A DNA stretch of 64,000 bases from Paenibacillus_G filicis (GCF_038070315.1 NZ_JBBPCC010000010.1:1-64000); one strand, 5' to 3'; shown: positions 1 to 9,296, counted from the first letter of the stretch. Made by a program: numbers and translations. The notes: generated from the letters alone by a model not told the origin.

Positions 1-38
1 GCACGGATATCTTTTTTGGTCCAAAATTTCTCGGTCAT
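1..38 (-). CDS. 5' end of an unidentified gene, cut by the window edge
   Basis: Only twelve codons are visible (MTEKFWTKKDIR). The start is supported by GGAGG placed 8 nt upstream of the ATG, a strong Bacillales ribosome binding site. The protein is too short to identify. It runs leftward, away from the AraC gene. Confidence 0.5.
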   Translation of the reverse strand, partial: MTEKFWTKKDIR

Positions 39-369
39 CTTGGTTTCCTCCGAATCGAGTTTTCTATGATGTCAGTATGCCCAACTTTTCTCGATTTCAA
101 AGGTTCCACGTTCTATTTTACAGACCCGAAACAGCCCGACTTGGCTGTTTTTTTGTTAATAATATGGGCAAATTACGATAATCAACAGACTTAAGCGTAT
201 TTTGATATGAACTTAAGATTTGGCGTATTCGGCAAGTGAAATGTCGTCCTCTGCTAGTTACAGATGTGGCATTGAGGCAGTACTATAACAGTTGTCCCCT
301 CAATAAGGCAGAACACCTGATAAACATCCAAACTAGTGGAACAATAAGCAGCTAAAGGAGGACCGTCTT
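39..369. other. Intergenic region with a terminator and no gene
   Basis: No convincing ORF is present. It holds the divergent ribosome binding site of the left-edge gene, a rightward intrinsic terminator at 129-154, and AT-rich sequence up to the AraC ribosome binding site at about 356-362. The terminator has no visible gene upstream of it, so that gene may have been lost or replaced. Confidence 0.5.
129..154 (+). terminator. Rho-independent terminator
   Basis: A perfect 8-bp stem AAACAGCC/GGCTGTTT with a 6-nt loop runs directly into a T tract on the plus strand. On the minus strand there is no T tract, so it acts rightward. Confidence 0.75.
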
Positions 370-1389
370 ATGAAGTCTCCTACCTCTGACCGGATTAAAA
401 TCCCGCCGGGATTTTGGACAGGACTACATCAATTAGGGATTGCCGCCCATGATGTCGCTCGCCAAGCAAAATTGCCGCTCACCATGATTACGGATCCCGT
501 AGTCACAACCGCCCAATATTTCGCGATCTGGCAGGCTTATTCCGATCTCATGGGTGACACGGCCCAAGGAATCATCAAACTGGTGACCGTCTTTGAAACC
601 GCGCAGTACCCGCCGTCCGTCTTAGCGACTTACCACGCTCGTGACTATCGCGACGCACTAAAGCGAATGGCTCGGTATAAACAAATGTGCCCCCCTGAAA
701 GCTTGCGTATCATCGAGGAGGGAGAGCACTGTGCCATAGAACTGGAATGGCTGCATACCGAGCAACCCGGCCCCCCTATGCTGGTTGGTATTACGCTAGC
801 CTGCCTTCTGGAGCTTGGTCGCCGTGGCACGGGTCAACCTTTGACGGCACAGTTCGTCGAATTTTCGCACTCCATGGGCGATGTACAGGCCCTTGAAGCG
901 TACTTCGGCTGCCGCATCCTGACGGGTGCAACAACCAACAGGTTGACGCTGCATCGAACGGATCTGGATCGCTCCTTCATCTCGTACAACGAAGAACTGC
1001 TGGAGATCCTGACGCCCGCTCTAGACCAATCGCTCCATCAACAGCCGCACAGCCGCTCCATTACCGGGATGGTCAAATGGATCATCAAGCGCAGCCTCAC
1101 AGGAGGGCGCCCCGATATTCAGACGGTTGCGAAGGAATTGGGGATGAGTGATCGGACCTTGCAACGGAGACTGACTGACGCAAACACGAGCTTCAAGCAC
1201 CTGTTGACACAAGCTAGACATGAGCAGGCACGAGAGTACTTGACAGATCCCTCGTTTGATATTAAAGAAGTGGCTTTCTTGATTGGGTATGAAGACCAGA
1301 ACTCGTTCTACCGTGCCTTCCGCTCTTGGGAGGGGGATACTCCTGCGAATTGGCGCACGGAACATCTCCATTCTACAGAGAGCAAATGA
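370..1389 (+). CDS. AraC family regulator (arabinose-binding-type N domain)
   Basis: A 339-residue DNA-binding regulator. Residues about 20-205 look like the AraC-type ligand-binding/dimerisation domain found in ArgR/OruR-like regulators. Residues about 235-335 are a double helix-turn-helix AraC domain (PDIQTVAKELGMSDRTLQRR, then the conserved FDIKEVAFLIGYEDQNSFYRAF segment split over two helices). A consensus AAAGGAGG lies 7-8 nt before the ATG. It sits 31 bp upstream of a co-directional dehydrogenase that it may control. This subclass is commoner in Proteobacteria than in Paenibacillus, so horizontal acquisition is possible; that is inference. Ligand unknown. Confidence 0.9.
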   Translation: MKSPTSDRIKIPPGFWTGLHQLGIAAHDVARQAKLPLTMITDPVVTTAQYFAIWQAYSDLMGDTAQGIIKLVTVFETAQYPPSVLATYHARDYRDALKRMARYKQMCPPESLRIIEEGEHCAIELEWLHTEQPGPPMLVGITLACLLELGRRGTGQPLTAQFVEFSHSMGDVQALEAYFGCRILTGATTNRLTLHRTDLDRSFISYNEELLEILTPALDQSLHQQPHSRSITGMVKWIIKRSLTGGRPDIQTVAKELGMSDRTLQRRLTDANTSFKHLLTQARHEQAREYLTDPSFDIKEVAFLIGYEDQNSFYRAFRSWEGDTPANWRTEHLHSTESK

Positions 1390-1420
1390 TTACTAAGTAA
1401 GTTAAAAGGGGCCATAAATA

Positions 1421-2215
1421 ATGGATATGGGATTAAATCATAAAACAGCTTTGGTTACAGGATCAACGAAGGGGATAGGTAAAGCCATTGCCATCGAACT
1501 TGCCAGAGAAGGCGTGAACGTACTCATTAATGGGAGAAATGATGAAGAGGTTGAACGAACGGTACGTGAAATAAAGTCAGATTTCCCGGCTACCTCTCCT
1601 CAGAATGCTGCAGCCGATATTGTGGACATTGGGCAAAGAGAGGCTTTATTCAAAAAATACCCCCATATTGATATTTTAGTCAACAATATGGGCGTTTATG
1701 AAATTATGCAATATGCGGACATTGACGATGCAGTATGGGAAACATACTTCCGTACCAATGTGCTTGCAGCAAACGGACTATCTAAATTTTATTTGCCTAA
1801 CATGCTGAAAAATGATTATGGCCGCATTATCTTTATTGCGAGTGAAGAAGCCATGATGCCTTCGGGACAAATGCCTCAGTATGCTATGACCAAATCCATG
1901 CTATTATCATTGTCAAAAAGCTTATCGAAATTAACAGCAGGAACCGAAGTGACCGTCAATACGATCATGCCAGGCCCAACACTCTCCGAACATGTACACC
2001 AAATCATTGACGGGATCTACCCTGATGAAACTATGACGTTCTCCGAAAAAGAAAAAACATTTATGACTACAAACCTGCCTCAATCTGAAATACAGCGATT
2101 TATCAAGCCCATTGAAATCGGTAGACTAGCTGCATTCGTATGTAGTCCTTATGCATCCGCATTTAAAGGCTCTCCAATCCGTATGGATGGGGGAATGGTG
2201 CCGACTATTTTTTAA
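1421..2215 (+). CDS. SDR family NAD(P)-dependent oxidoreductase
   Basis: A 264-residue classical short-chain dehydrogenase. The nucleotide-binding motif TGSTKGIG is at residues 13-20, NNMG at 88-91, and the catalytic set is S141, Y154 and K158 (YAMTK). The C-terminus ends in the usual G-S-P-I-R-x-D-G-G strand. It would reduce or oxidise a carbonyl/alcohol substrate in the cytosol; the substrate cannot be told from sequence. AAGGGG precedes the ATG. It probably forms a unit with the AraC gene upstream, and its transcription likely ends at the hairpin that follows. Confidence 0.92.
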   Translation: MDMGLNHKTALVTGSTKGIGKAIAIELAREGVNVLINGRNDEEVERTVREIKSDFPATSPQNAAADIVDIGQREALFKKYPHIDILVNNMGVYEIMQYADIDDAVWETYFRTNVLAANGLSKFYLPNMLKNDYGRIIFIASEEAMMPSGQMPQYAMTKSMLLSLSKSLSKLTAGTEVTVNTIMPGPTLSEHVHQIIDGIYPDETMTFSEKEKTFMTTNLPQSEIQRFIKPIEIGRLAAFVCSPYASAFKGSPIRMDGGMVPTIF

Positions 2216-2230
2216 TATGATGGGCCGGCT

Positions 2231-2255
2231 GGCTGTCGAGACTTTCTCGACAGCC
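2231..2255. terminator. Strong hairpin between convergent genes
   Basis: A perfect 11-bp stem GGCTGTCGAGA/TCTCGACAGCC with a 3-nt loop sits between the SDR gene and the convergent hypothetical gene. Neither side has a T tract, so it is a weaker terminator candidate than the other hairpins here, but its position fits a bidirectional stop. Confidence 0.5.
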
Positions 2256-2268
2256 TAAGGGCTGTCAT

Positions 2269-2769
2269 TCAATCAAGCTCGTACTTTGCATAGGATAAAT
2301 CCCAAAAATCATCCATAGCATTGCCTTCCGATTTATTGAAAATTTCCTTTCCAATGATCTGGAGAATAATATCTTCGCCCCACGTGTCCGCTGCTTGTAT
2401 CCCCTTGGATGATAAATATTTAATTCCTTCTGCAGCCCCTTTAACCTCCGTTTTTAAACCGCCTTTTTTAAGAAGGCCGTAATGATAATCCCTATAAATC
2501 AAGGATTCTGATATCCAAAATGTTTTGACTTTGAACTTTTTTGATGCTTCAAGCGGAAAGCTCTGATCAAAAATAAATCGAGCATTTGTATCGAAAATAA
2601 TCGTCCATGGGTTTACATATCCAACACCAAGAGCCGATTCCATCGTTACAGATGTGATTTCCTCAAAATGTAGTCCTTCTTCCGATCTGTACAAAACATC
2701 CAAGTAAGTATCCTTTTCAACGGTAGAAAGATCCGCCTTTATACATAGCAAACCAATATTCCACGCCAT
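2269..2769 (-). CDS. Hypothetical protein, 166 residues
   Basis: I do not recognise the family. The start at 2769 (MAWNIGLLCIKADLS) is chosen because AGAGGTGATT precedes it at good spacing; an upstream in-frame ATG would add 27 residues with no such site. No signal peptide or clear membrane segment is visible. The sequence looks globular, with alternating strands (LGVGYVNPWTIIFDTNARFI) and a Trp/Asp-rich end. Base composition is more AT-rich than the flanking metabolic genes. It stands alone and converges on the SDR gene. Confidence 0.7.
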   Translation of the reverse strand: MAWNIGLLCIKADLSTVEKDTYLDVLYRSEEGLHFEEITSVTMESALGVGYVNPWTIIFDTNARFIFDQSFPLEASKKFKVKTFWISESLIYRDYHYGLLKKGGLKTEVKGAAEGIKYLSSKGIQAADTWGEDIILQIIGKEIFNKSEGNAMDDFWDLSYAKYELD

Positions 2770-3063
2770 CTTAATCACCTCTTTAAAGAATTGAGTAGTT
2801 TTTATAGCAGATAAATATTTATATCGGTAAATGAAATCAATTTTTTTCAATTAATTACCTGATTTTACTGAAGTTTAATTAAATGCTGCATAGATCCGAC
2901 GTGTTCCGCGGACCTATAAGCCCGAAAGGTGAACCTGCGAGCTACGAGAAGCAGGTCGGAGGGGATTGTAATGCTTGCTTGGTAGCACGATCATCAGGTG
3001 GATTAAAGTCCAGATGAGCACCAAAACAGAGGGGTATACTGAATTTTTTAATCAAAATTATGA
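2770..3063. other. Gene-free segment with possible RNA-like structure
   Basis: No ORF with a ribosome binding site is present. Positions about 2895-3040 are more GC-rich than the flanks and carry short self-complementary blocks (ACCTGC...GCAGGT near 2931-2954), unlike the AT-rich sequence on both sides. It could be a remnant of a structured RNA or of an intron/mobile element; I could not match it to a known RNA class. Confidence 0.25.
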
Positions 3064-3092
3064 TTGAAATTTTCATAATTATGCGCTATATT
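3064..3092 (+). promoter_or_regulatory. Sigma-A promoter of the decayed sugar locus
   Basis: TTGAAA at 3064-3069 and TATATT at 3087-3092 are separated by exactly 17 bp, about 30 bp upstream of the SIS-domain start at 3125. The promoter is well preserved although the first two genes behind it are broken. Confidence 0.65.
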
Positions 3093-3124
3093 GAAAGCAC
3101 ATATCCCATGAGAGGATGAAAACT

Positions 3125-3319
3125 ATGGGACAATATGGCGTGTTGACACATCCAGAAATCTCGGCACAGACTGAAGCGCTTCGCAGTGCCTGGGAGCAGT
3201 TGGATGTGCAGAACAGCTGGATTGAGGAATATTTAAGCAATGATTCATACCATGAGGTCATCTTCATCGGTTCAGGCTCTTCTTATTATCAAGCTCAAAG
3301 GATGAACCGCGCAACTTGA
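3125..3319 (+). pseudogene. N-terminal stump of a SIS-domain sugar isomerase (AgaS-like)
   Basis: The start MGQYGVLTHPEISAQ with GAGAGG upstream, and the motif VIFIGSGSSYYQA near residues 46-58, match the N-terminus of SIS-domain sugar-phosphate isomerases/deaminases such as the AgaS or GlmS-isomerase type. The family normally exceeds 330 residues. Here the frame ends after about 64 residues, just past the first sugar-phosphate-binding loop, and the downstream sequence no longer matches. It is the 5' end of a gene removed by a deletion that now abuts PfkB sequence. Confidence 0.65.
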
Positions 3320-3482
3320 CACAGGTCGTCAAGATTGACTAACACGTTAAACCGATTTCTGAGCTGGAGGCGATCGTCTGCAACGTACGATTTCCTGCAG
3401 AACTGCAGGAGGTTTGCAAGCGCCGAAGGCTTTACGTTTCATATTAGTCGGTGACAACTTGAAAATGAGACGTTAACATAAC

Positions 3483-4283
3483 TTTCGGGCGCTTGGCGAG
3501 CCGGTCATTGCGACCGGACTTATCTCCGGACTGAACGGACAAATGATCAGCAGCGGGCTGACGCAGGAAGGGATCCAACATCAATTCGTAACTGCTTCGT
3601 TGGGTGAGTCCCGCACCTGCCTGAATATTATAAATGAAGGCAGCGGCGAATAGCTGGAGGCGCTGGAAGCCGGTTTGCAAGTAAACGAATCCGATTGCCG
3701 CCGTATCATCGAGCAGATCCAGGAGCTTGCCGACACATCGTCGGTCATCATCATGTCCGGCAGCGTACCGGCCGGGGGCGGCGCAGACTTGTATCGCTGT
3801 ATGATTGAAGCGATCAAGCCAAGCGGTGTCCCTGTTACTCTAGATACTAGCGGCGAAGCGCTAATGCTTGGTATCCAAGCCGGACCGTTCATGATCAAGC
3901 CGAACAAGGAAGAAATCGCCAAGCTCGCAGCGGACAGCGGCCTTGTGCCTGAAGCGGATAGTAGCATTGAGGAGCAGTTGGTAGCGACCATTCGTCACTT
4001 GGTCCAAAGCAAGAACATCCTCTGCGTAGCCGTATCGCTTGGCGAACAAGGCGCAATGGTCGGATTCGGTGACAAGATCTATACCGTCAGCGCGGCCAAA
4101 GTCGAAGCAGTAAACCCTGTAGGCAGCGGTGATTCATTCGTTGCAGGTTTTGCCGCAGCGCTGCATCGCGGCTACGATATTATCCGCTCATTACAGCTGG
4201 CCTCGGCTTGCGGTGCTTCGAAACACAACCACTCCCGGATAGACTTTAGCCTGAAGCCTCCCGGGTGCATTCTTAATCCTTAG
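3483..4283 (+). pseudogene. Broken PfkB hexose kinase (1-phosphofructokinase/LacC type)
   Basis: The frame reads FRALGEPVIATGLISG, then SRTCLNII, then an in-frame TAG at 3651-3653, then LEALEAG...SSVIIMSGSVP...LDTSGEAL...PFMIKPNKEE and the catalytic NPVGSGDSFVAGF. These are the ordered motifs of the 1-phosphofructokinase/tagatose-6-phosphate kinase family (usually about 310 residues). The first 35 or so residues are missing, a stop codon interrupts the frame, and the C-terminus departs from the family after ACGAS near 4220. An ATG at 3675 could still give a 202-residue product, but it would lack the N-terminal substrate lid. I call it non-functional. Confidence 0.8.
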
Positions 4284-4301
4284 TGAGAGGGGATCATACA
4301 T

Positions 4302-5471
4302 TTGAGACTCGGCGTTATAGGATATGGCCATCGCATTAGCCATATGATCGGTGAAATCATTAAACAGGATCCGTCCTGCAATGTCGCTGCCATCGTTGAC
4401 GTACGCAAGGATGTTATTGGGGAGGAACAGCTTCGGGACGGCAGAGACACCGTTCAATATTATACCGAGCCGGAGGAAATGCTGGAATCCGGCCAGATCG
4501 ACGGAGTACTAATCGGCACCCGCTGCTCTCTCCATACCTCCATGGCGTTAAAGGTCATGAAGAGCGGACTTCCGCTATTTCTGGAGAAGCCCGTTGCGAC
4601 TACCGCCAGGGATTTGTACAGATTAAAGGCTGGGTATGAACAGGCGAAGGCGGGTGTCATCGTCTCATTCCCCTTGCGGCTAACCAGCCTCGTAGAGCTT
4701 GTCAAAGATATTGTCGACTCTGGCAAGATTGGAACAGTTGAACATATTCAAGCGGTAAACAATGTCCCATACGGAAGCGTTTACTTTCAGAGTTGGTACC
4801 GTGATGAGAACGAGACCGGCGGTCTATTTTTGCAAAAAGCCACACATGATTTTGATTATATTAATGCCATTGTCAAACAACAGCCTAAAGTCGTATCCGC
4901 GATGATATCCAAACAAATCTTCAAGGGTAGCAAGACTGCTGGCCTTCGCTGTGTCGATTGCGGCGAAAATCGCACATGTCCCGAGAGCACTGCATTCCGA
5001 ACCGATGGGATGAAGGAAGCATGGCCGTTCTGCTGCTTTGCTGAAGACACAGGCAACGAGGATTCCGGCAGCGCGCTGGTGAGGTATGAGTCAGGCATGC
5101 ATCTCTCTTACTCGCAGAACTTCTTTGCACGCAGAGGAGCACAGGCACGCGGGGCACGGTTTCTGGGTTACAAGGGAACGGTTGAGTTCGACTTCTATAC
5201 CGGCATCGTCAAAGTTTATATGCACCATACACCACGCATAGAAACCTATGAGCTATTTGCGGGTGACAATCATTTCGGAGGCGATGCGGCGCTCGCACGC
5301 AATTTCATTGAGATGATGCAGAGCGGCGCGCCTTCCCTCTCTACCCTTGATGACGGCCTCACGAGCGCATTTATGTGCCTAGCTGCAAAATATTCATCCG
5401 AAACTGGTGCCTTTCAGTCCCTGGAGTGGTCCAATAAGCTGGAAATGACGGAGTTGAACTACTGTCAATAG
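4302..5471 (+). CDS. Gfo/Idh/MocA family oxidoreductase with Cys cluster
   Basis: A 389-residue NAD(P)-dependent sugar-type oxidoreductase. An N-terminal Rossmann fold (LGVIGYGHR) is followed by the EKP motif (FLEKPVATT, about residue 95) and the C-terminal beta-sheet domain. The TTG start at 4302 is supported by AGAGGGG 8 nt upstream; no better ATG exists. An insert carries C217, C220, C226 and C244/C245 in a CxxC-x5-C-x17-CC pattern that could bind a metal; plain family members lack it. It lies 18 bp after the broken kinase and would share the promoter at 3064, so it may be the surviving gene of the old sugar operon. Confidence 0.9.
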   Translation: MRLGVIGYGHRISHMIGEIIKQDPSCNVAAIVDVRKDVIGEEQLRDGRDTVQYYTEPEEMLESGQIDGVLIGTRCSLHTSMALKVMKSGLPLFLEKPVATTARDLYRLKAGYEQAKAGVIVSFPLRLTSLVELVKDIVDSGKIGTVEHIQAVNNVPYGSVYFQSWYRDENETGGLFLQKATHDFDYINAIVKQQPKVVSAMISKQIFKGSKTAGLRCVDCGENRTCPESTAFRTDGMKEAWPFCCFAEDTGNEDSGSALVRYESGMHLSYSQNFFARRGAQARGARFLGYKGTVEFDFYTGIVKVYMHHTPRIETYELFAGDNHFGGDAALARNFIEMMQSGAPSLSTLDDGLTSAFMCLAAKYSSETGAFQSLEWSNKLEMTELNYCQ

Positions 5472-5601
5472 ATTGGGCATATAGTATCGAAAATTACGCT
5501 GCACTTGCCTAGAAATAGACAAAGTGCAAACTGGCTTTCCAATTTTATATGATTAATGGTTAATTTGTTCCATCTGTTAGACGACAAGAACATACACGTT
5601 T

Positions 5602-5626
5602 AAAAGCCGCATACTTGCGGCTTTTT
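5602..5626 (+). terminator. Rho-independent terminator
   Basis: Stem AAAAGCCGCA/TGCGGCTTTT with a 4-nt loop followed by T residues. It ends the operon closed by the Gfo/Idh gene. Confidence 0.8.
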
Positions 5627-5682
5627 GTATTGGATTTAATGCCTAGATCCACTCATAACTCCAGTCTGCATCCGTATTTACA

Positions 5683-5880
5683 TCAGACAGTTATCTGAAA
5701 TGAATTATTACTAAAATCAAGCGAGACGGACTTTCTGAAAACGAAGTTCATAAAATCCCTTTCTTGTATGAAAGATGGTAAATATTTTTCAGGTAAAGTA
5801 AATCTTGTTTCTTTTTTTTGTGTGAAGGATGATTTACGATCAATTAAGAAGCTTTTTCCTATGATTGCATGCGTTATCAT
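5683..5880 (-). CDS. Possible small protein, 65 residues
   Basis: A leftward ORF beginning MITHAIIGKSFLIDRK, with AAAGGA about 6 nt before the ATG. It has no recognisable motif, is rich in Phe, Lys and Ser, and lies alone in a long intergenic region. It may be a fragment or a chance ORF in AT-rich DNA. Confidence 0.2.
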   Translation of the reverse strand: MITHAIIGKSFLIDRKSSFTQKKETRFTLPEKYLPSFIQERDFMNFVFRKSVSLDFSNNSFQITV

Positions 5881-6080
5881 AATATTCCTTTAGTCGGATG
5901 AATCGTGGAATTCACGTTGCTCGAGGATGATCTGTGACTTGCGCAAACTTTCATTTGAAAAGGCTTACATTTCTTGAAGAGGTGATTGGCAGATACGTAT
6001 AGGCTAAGCAAGGCATAGAAGACGGACCAGCTTCAAGTTTTCTGACGCCAGACTTTGTTCATCTTAAAGGAGGTAATGTA

Positions 6081-9000
6081 ATGTTCAAAAAAATGATGTC
6101 ATCCGTATCGGCCTTGGCGATTGCAACCACTCTCCTCTCATTTTATCCTGCAGAATCCAAAGCAGCACCAATCGGAGATGCCAACACCACGATCCTGGGA
6201 CCGAATGTGTATGTATTCGATCCTTCGATGTCGTCCGCCGATATTACGAGCACGGCCGCTTCCATCTTCAGCACCCAAGAATCGAGTCAATTCGGAACTA
6301 ACCGGTATGCGCTACTATTCAAGCCCGGTACTTACAATAATGTGGACGTGAAGGTAGGATTTTACACGCAAGTGTCCGGTCTGGGGCAAAATCCCGAAGA
6401 TGTCAAAATCAATGGCGGCGTGAACACGGACGCCAAGTGGTGGAATGGCAATGCTACGCTTAATTTCTGGCGTTCCCTCGAAAACTTTAGCGTGAAGCCT
6501 GCAAACGGCACGATGCAATGGGCAGTAGCGCAAGCAACGACGTTAAGACGTATGCATATCCAGGGCAATGTGAATTTATTCGACTTCGACAAGAACTGGA
6601 ATGCAGGCTGGGCCAGCGGCGGATACAACGCCGATACGATCGTGGACAATAAAATCGTTCCGGCCTCTCAACAGCAATGGTTCTCCCGGAACAGCCAGTA
6701 TGCTTCGTGGTCTAATGGCGTGTGGAACATGGTATTCGTAGGGGACAGCCAGCCGCCGACCGGTAATTTCCCGAATCCGCCTTATACCGTCGTCGACCGT
6801 ACGCCTGTCGTTCGGGAGAAGCCTTATCTGTATATCGATAACGCGGGCCAATATCAGGTTTTTGTGCCTTCTTTGCAGACAAATACCAAGGGTGTTACAT
6901 GGGCAAACGGTTCGACTACGCCTGGAGAGTCCATCTCGATCGATCAATTCTATATCGCACGTCCGGAAACGGCTACGGCGGCAGCGATTAATAATGCCTT
7001 AAACCAGGGCAAGAACCTGCTGTTTACGCCGGGCATCTACCACTTGAACGATACGATTCGGGTAACGCGTGCCAATACCGTTGTACTGGGTCTTGGTTTC
7101 GCTACATTAATTCCCGATACGGGGAAAGCGATCATTTCCGTAGCCGACGTAGACGGAGTCAAAGTAGCCGGCTTGCTGATGGACGCGGGCGCGGTGCATT
7201 CTCCCGTACTTATGGAAGTGGGAACCCCGGGCAGCACGGTGAATCATTCGGCAAATCCAACTTCCCTCCAAGATCTGGTGTTCCGCATCGGCGGCGCCGT
7301 TGTCGGAAGCGCAGAAGTAGGTCTGCAGATCAACAGCAATAACGTCATCGGCGATCATTTCTGGATCTGGCGGGCCGATCACGGTGCCGGAGCGAGCTGG
7401 AACACCAATGTGAGCAAGAACGGACTGGTCGTTAACGGCAACGACGTTACGATCTATGGTTTATTTAATGAGCATCATGAAGAATACCAAACGCTGTGGA
7501 ATGGTAACGGCGGTCGTGTTTACTTCTACCAATCTGAGATTCCTTATGATGTGCCCAATCAAGCGGACTGGATGAGCAGCAACGGAACGATTAACGGGTA
7601 TGCCTCCTACAAGGTTGCGGATTCCGTAAATACACACGAAGCTTGGGGACTTGGCGTATACTCCTTCTTCCGAGATGCGGCCATCAAGCTGAACAGTGCT
7701 GTTGAGGTTCCGAATAAGCCGGGAATTAAAATTCATCACGCGACTTCTATCTGGCTGGCCGGTCAAGCGGGCAGCGAAATTACACATGTCGTCAACAATG
7801 TCGGCAACCGGGTGTATGCCAACTCGCCTAGCGACGCTATGCGGCAAACGGTGAGCGAATTCGTAGGTGGAGCCATCGATACCCAGCCTCCGACCGCACC
7901 GACGAATCTGAAGGCAACTGCCGCATCGGATAGCCAGATCAATCTGACCTGGACCGCTTCGACGGACGATTCATTTGTCAGCGGATACGATATTTATCGC
8001 AATGGGGCGAAAATCGCCTCCAGCGTGTCCATTTCTTATGCCGATGCAGGCCTTGCCTCATCGACGATCTATACCTACTACGTGATAGCGCGGGACGGGG
8101 TGGGCAATGTCTCGGCACCGAGCAATACGGCTACGGAAACAACGAAGAGGACCCTCCTGGGCCGTGCGGGCTGGACGGTGGTTGCGACGCCTCCGGGAGC
8201 CGATCCGGCTGCCAATATGCTGGACGGCAGCCTATCTACCCGTTGGAGCACGAACAAAGCGATGGCTCCCGGCCAGAATTTTATCGTTGACATGAAGTCT
8301 GCCCAAGCCTTCAAAGGCGTTCAGATTGAAACGAGCAGTAATAACGATTATGCCCGCGGTTATGAAGTGTACGTATCTAACGATGGAACGACTTGGGGCA
8401 GCGCCGTAGCAAGCGGTACGGGATCAACCAAGATTATTGTGGAATTTGCTCCACAAACGGCCCGTTATATCAAGGTTGTGCAAACTGGTAGCGCTTCCAA
8501 TTGGTGGTCTGTCTCCGAATTCAATGTGTACGCCGAAGACAAGGATACACAGGCGCCAACCGCTCCAACGAATGTAACGGCAACAGCTGTATCCGCCAAT
8601 CAAATTAATCTGAGCTGGAACGCCTCTACAGACAATGTGGGTGTAACCGGATATGAGATTTACCGCAACGGTGCGAAGGCAGCTACCGTCACGACGGCAA
8701 CTTACAGCGACATAGGCTTGTCGCCTTCGACAGCCTACGTCTATACGGTCAAAGCTTTGGATGCCGCCGGAAACGCTTCGGCAGCCAGCAATCCAGCCAG
8801 CGCGACGACACTGAATAACGGAGTGCCGACTGCGCTGGACCGGACAGGATGGTCCGTTGTTACCTCGCCTGTCACCGGTACGCCTGCGAATATACTGGAT
8901 GGCAATTTGTCGACGCGCTGGACTTCGGGCAAGGCGATGGAGCCCGGACAATATATTGTAGTCGATATGAAGGGGATCAAGCAGTTCAATCGCGTTGTCA

Positions 9001-9218
9001 TGAACTCGACAGGCAGCAACAATGACTACGCCCGCGGATTCGAGGTTTATGTATCGAATGACGGGACGACTTGGGGCAGCCCTCTGGCTAGCGGCACCGG
9101 CCTCGGTCCTGTCATCACGGTCGACTTGGCCCCGGCGAACGCTCGGTATATCAAAATCGTACAAACGGGAAGCTCCTCCAACTGGTGGTCTGTCCGGGAA
9201 TTCAATGTGTATAACTAA
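6081..9218 (+). CDS. Secreted beta-helix glycanase-like protein with Fn3 and F5/8C modules
   Basis: A 1045-residue exported protein. A signal peptide ends near SKAAP (about residue 30). Residues about 35-595 form two Gly/Asn-rich right-handed beta-helix-like halves (YALLFKPGTYNNVDVKVG and later NLLFTPGIYHLNDTIRV), the tandem layout of GH55-type exo-beta-1,3-glucanases, though I cannot prove that family by eye. Then follow Fn3 (about 598-690), F5/8C discoidin (692-820), Fn3 (821-914) and F5/8C (915-1045). The discoidin modules share motifs such as LSTRW, DYARGYEVYVSNDG and NWWSV and probably bind polysaccharide. The start has AAAGGAGG. It lies directly upstream of a GH81 glucanase, which supports a beta-1,3-glucan substrate. 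Confidence 0.75.
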   Translation: MFKKMMSSVSALAIATTLLSFYPAESKAAPIGDANTTILGPNVYVFDPSMSSADITSTAASIFSTQESSQFGTNRYALLFKPGTYNNVDVKVGFYTQVSGLGQNPEDVKINGGVNTDAKWWNGNATLNFWRSLENFSVKPANGTMQWAVAQATTLRRMHIQGNVNLFDFDKNWNAGWASGGYNADTIVDNKIVPASQQQWFSRNSQYASWSNGVWNMVFVGDSQPPTGNFPNPPYTVVDRTPVVREKPYLYIDNAGQYQVFVPSLQTNTKGVTWANGSTTPGESISIDQFYIARPETATAAAINNALNQGKNLLFTPGIYHLNDTIRVTRANTVVLGLGFATLIPDTGKAIISVADVDGVKVAGLLMDAGAVHSPVLMEVGTPGSTVNHSANPTSLQDLVFRIGGAVVGSAEVGLQINSNNVIGDHFWIWRADHGAGASWNTNVSKNGLVVNGNDVTIYGLFNEHHEEYQTLWNGNGGRVYFYQSEIPYDVPNQADWMSSNGTINGYASYKVADSVNTHEAWGLGVYSFFRDAAIKLNSAVEVPNKPGIKIHHATSIWLAGQAGSEITHVVNNVGNRVYANSPSDAMRQTVSEFVGGAIDTQPPTAPTNLKATAASDSQINLTWTASTDDSFVSGYDIYRNGAKIASSVSISYADAGLASSTIYTYYVIARDGVGNVSAPSNTATETTKRTLLGRAGWTVVATPPGADPAANMLDGSLSTRWSTNKAMAPGQNFIVDMKSAQAFKGVQIETSSNNDYARGYEVYVSNDGTTWGSAVASGTGSTKIIVEFAPQTARYIKVVQTGSASNWWSVSEFNVYAEDKDTQAPTAPTNVTATAVSANQINLSWNASTDNVGVTGYEIYRNGAKAATVTTATYSDIGLSPSTAYVYTVKALDAAGNASAASNPASATTLNNGVPTALDRTGWSVVTSPVTGTPANILDGNLSTRWTSGKAMEPGQYIVVDMKGIKQFNRVVMNSTGSNNDYARGFEVYVSNDGTTWGSPLASGTGLGPVITVDLAPANARYIKIVQTGSSSNWWSVREFNVYN

Positions 9219-9230
9219 ACAACGTTGATG

Positions 9231-9269
9231 CAGGTTGGCGAATGGGGCGGGATCCCGTTCGCCAGCCTG
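9231..9269 (+). other. Intergenic hairpin between the two glucanase genes
   Basis: Arms CAGGTTGGCGAA and TTCGCCAGCCTG pair at 11 of 12 positions plus one G-U. There is no T tract. It could stabilise the upstream mRNA or separate expression of the two genes. Confidence 0.45.
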
Positions 9270-9296
9270 AATATAAATTCGAGCGGGAGGTTATTC

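Larger units (their letters stand above)
5472..6080. other. Long intergenic region with a terminator and leader
   Basis: It contains the terminator of the oxidoreductase (5602-5626), a weak leftward small ORF (5683-5880) and the upstream region of the secreted beta-helix gene. I see no clear sigma-A promoter or riboswitch motif; a consensus AAAGGAGG lies just before 6081. Confidence 0.5.

Noticed and set aside
5880..6080. Riboswitch (for example cyclic-di-GMP) ahead of the secreted glycanase gene
   Set aside because: I could not find the conserved core words of any class I know in this leader.
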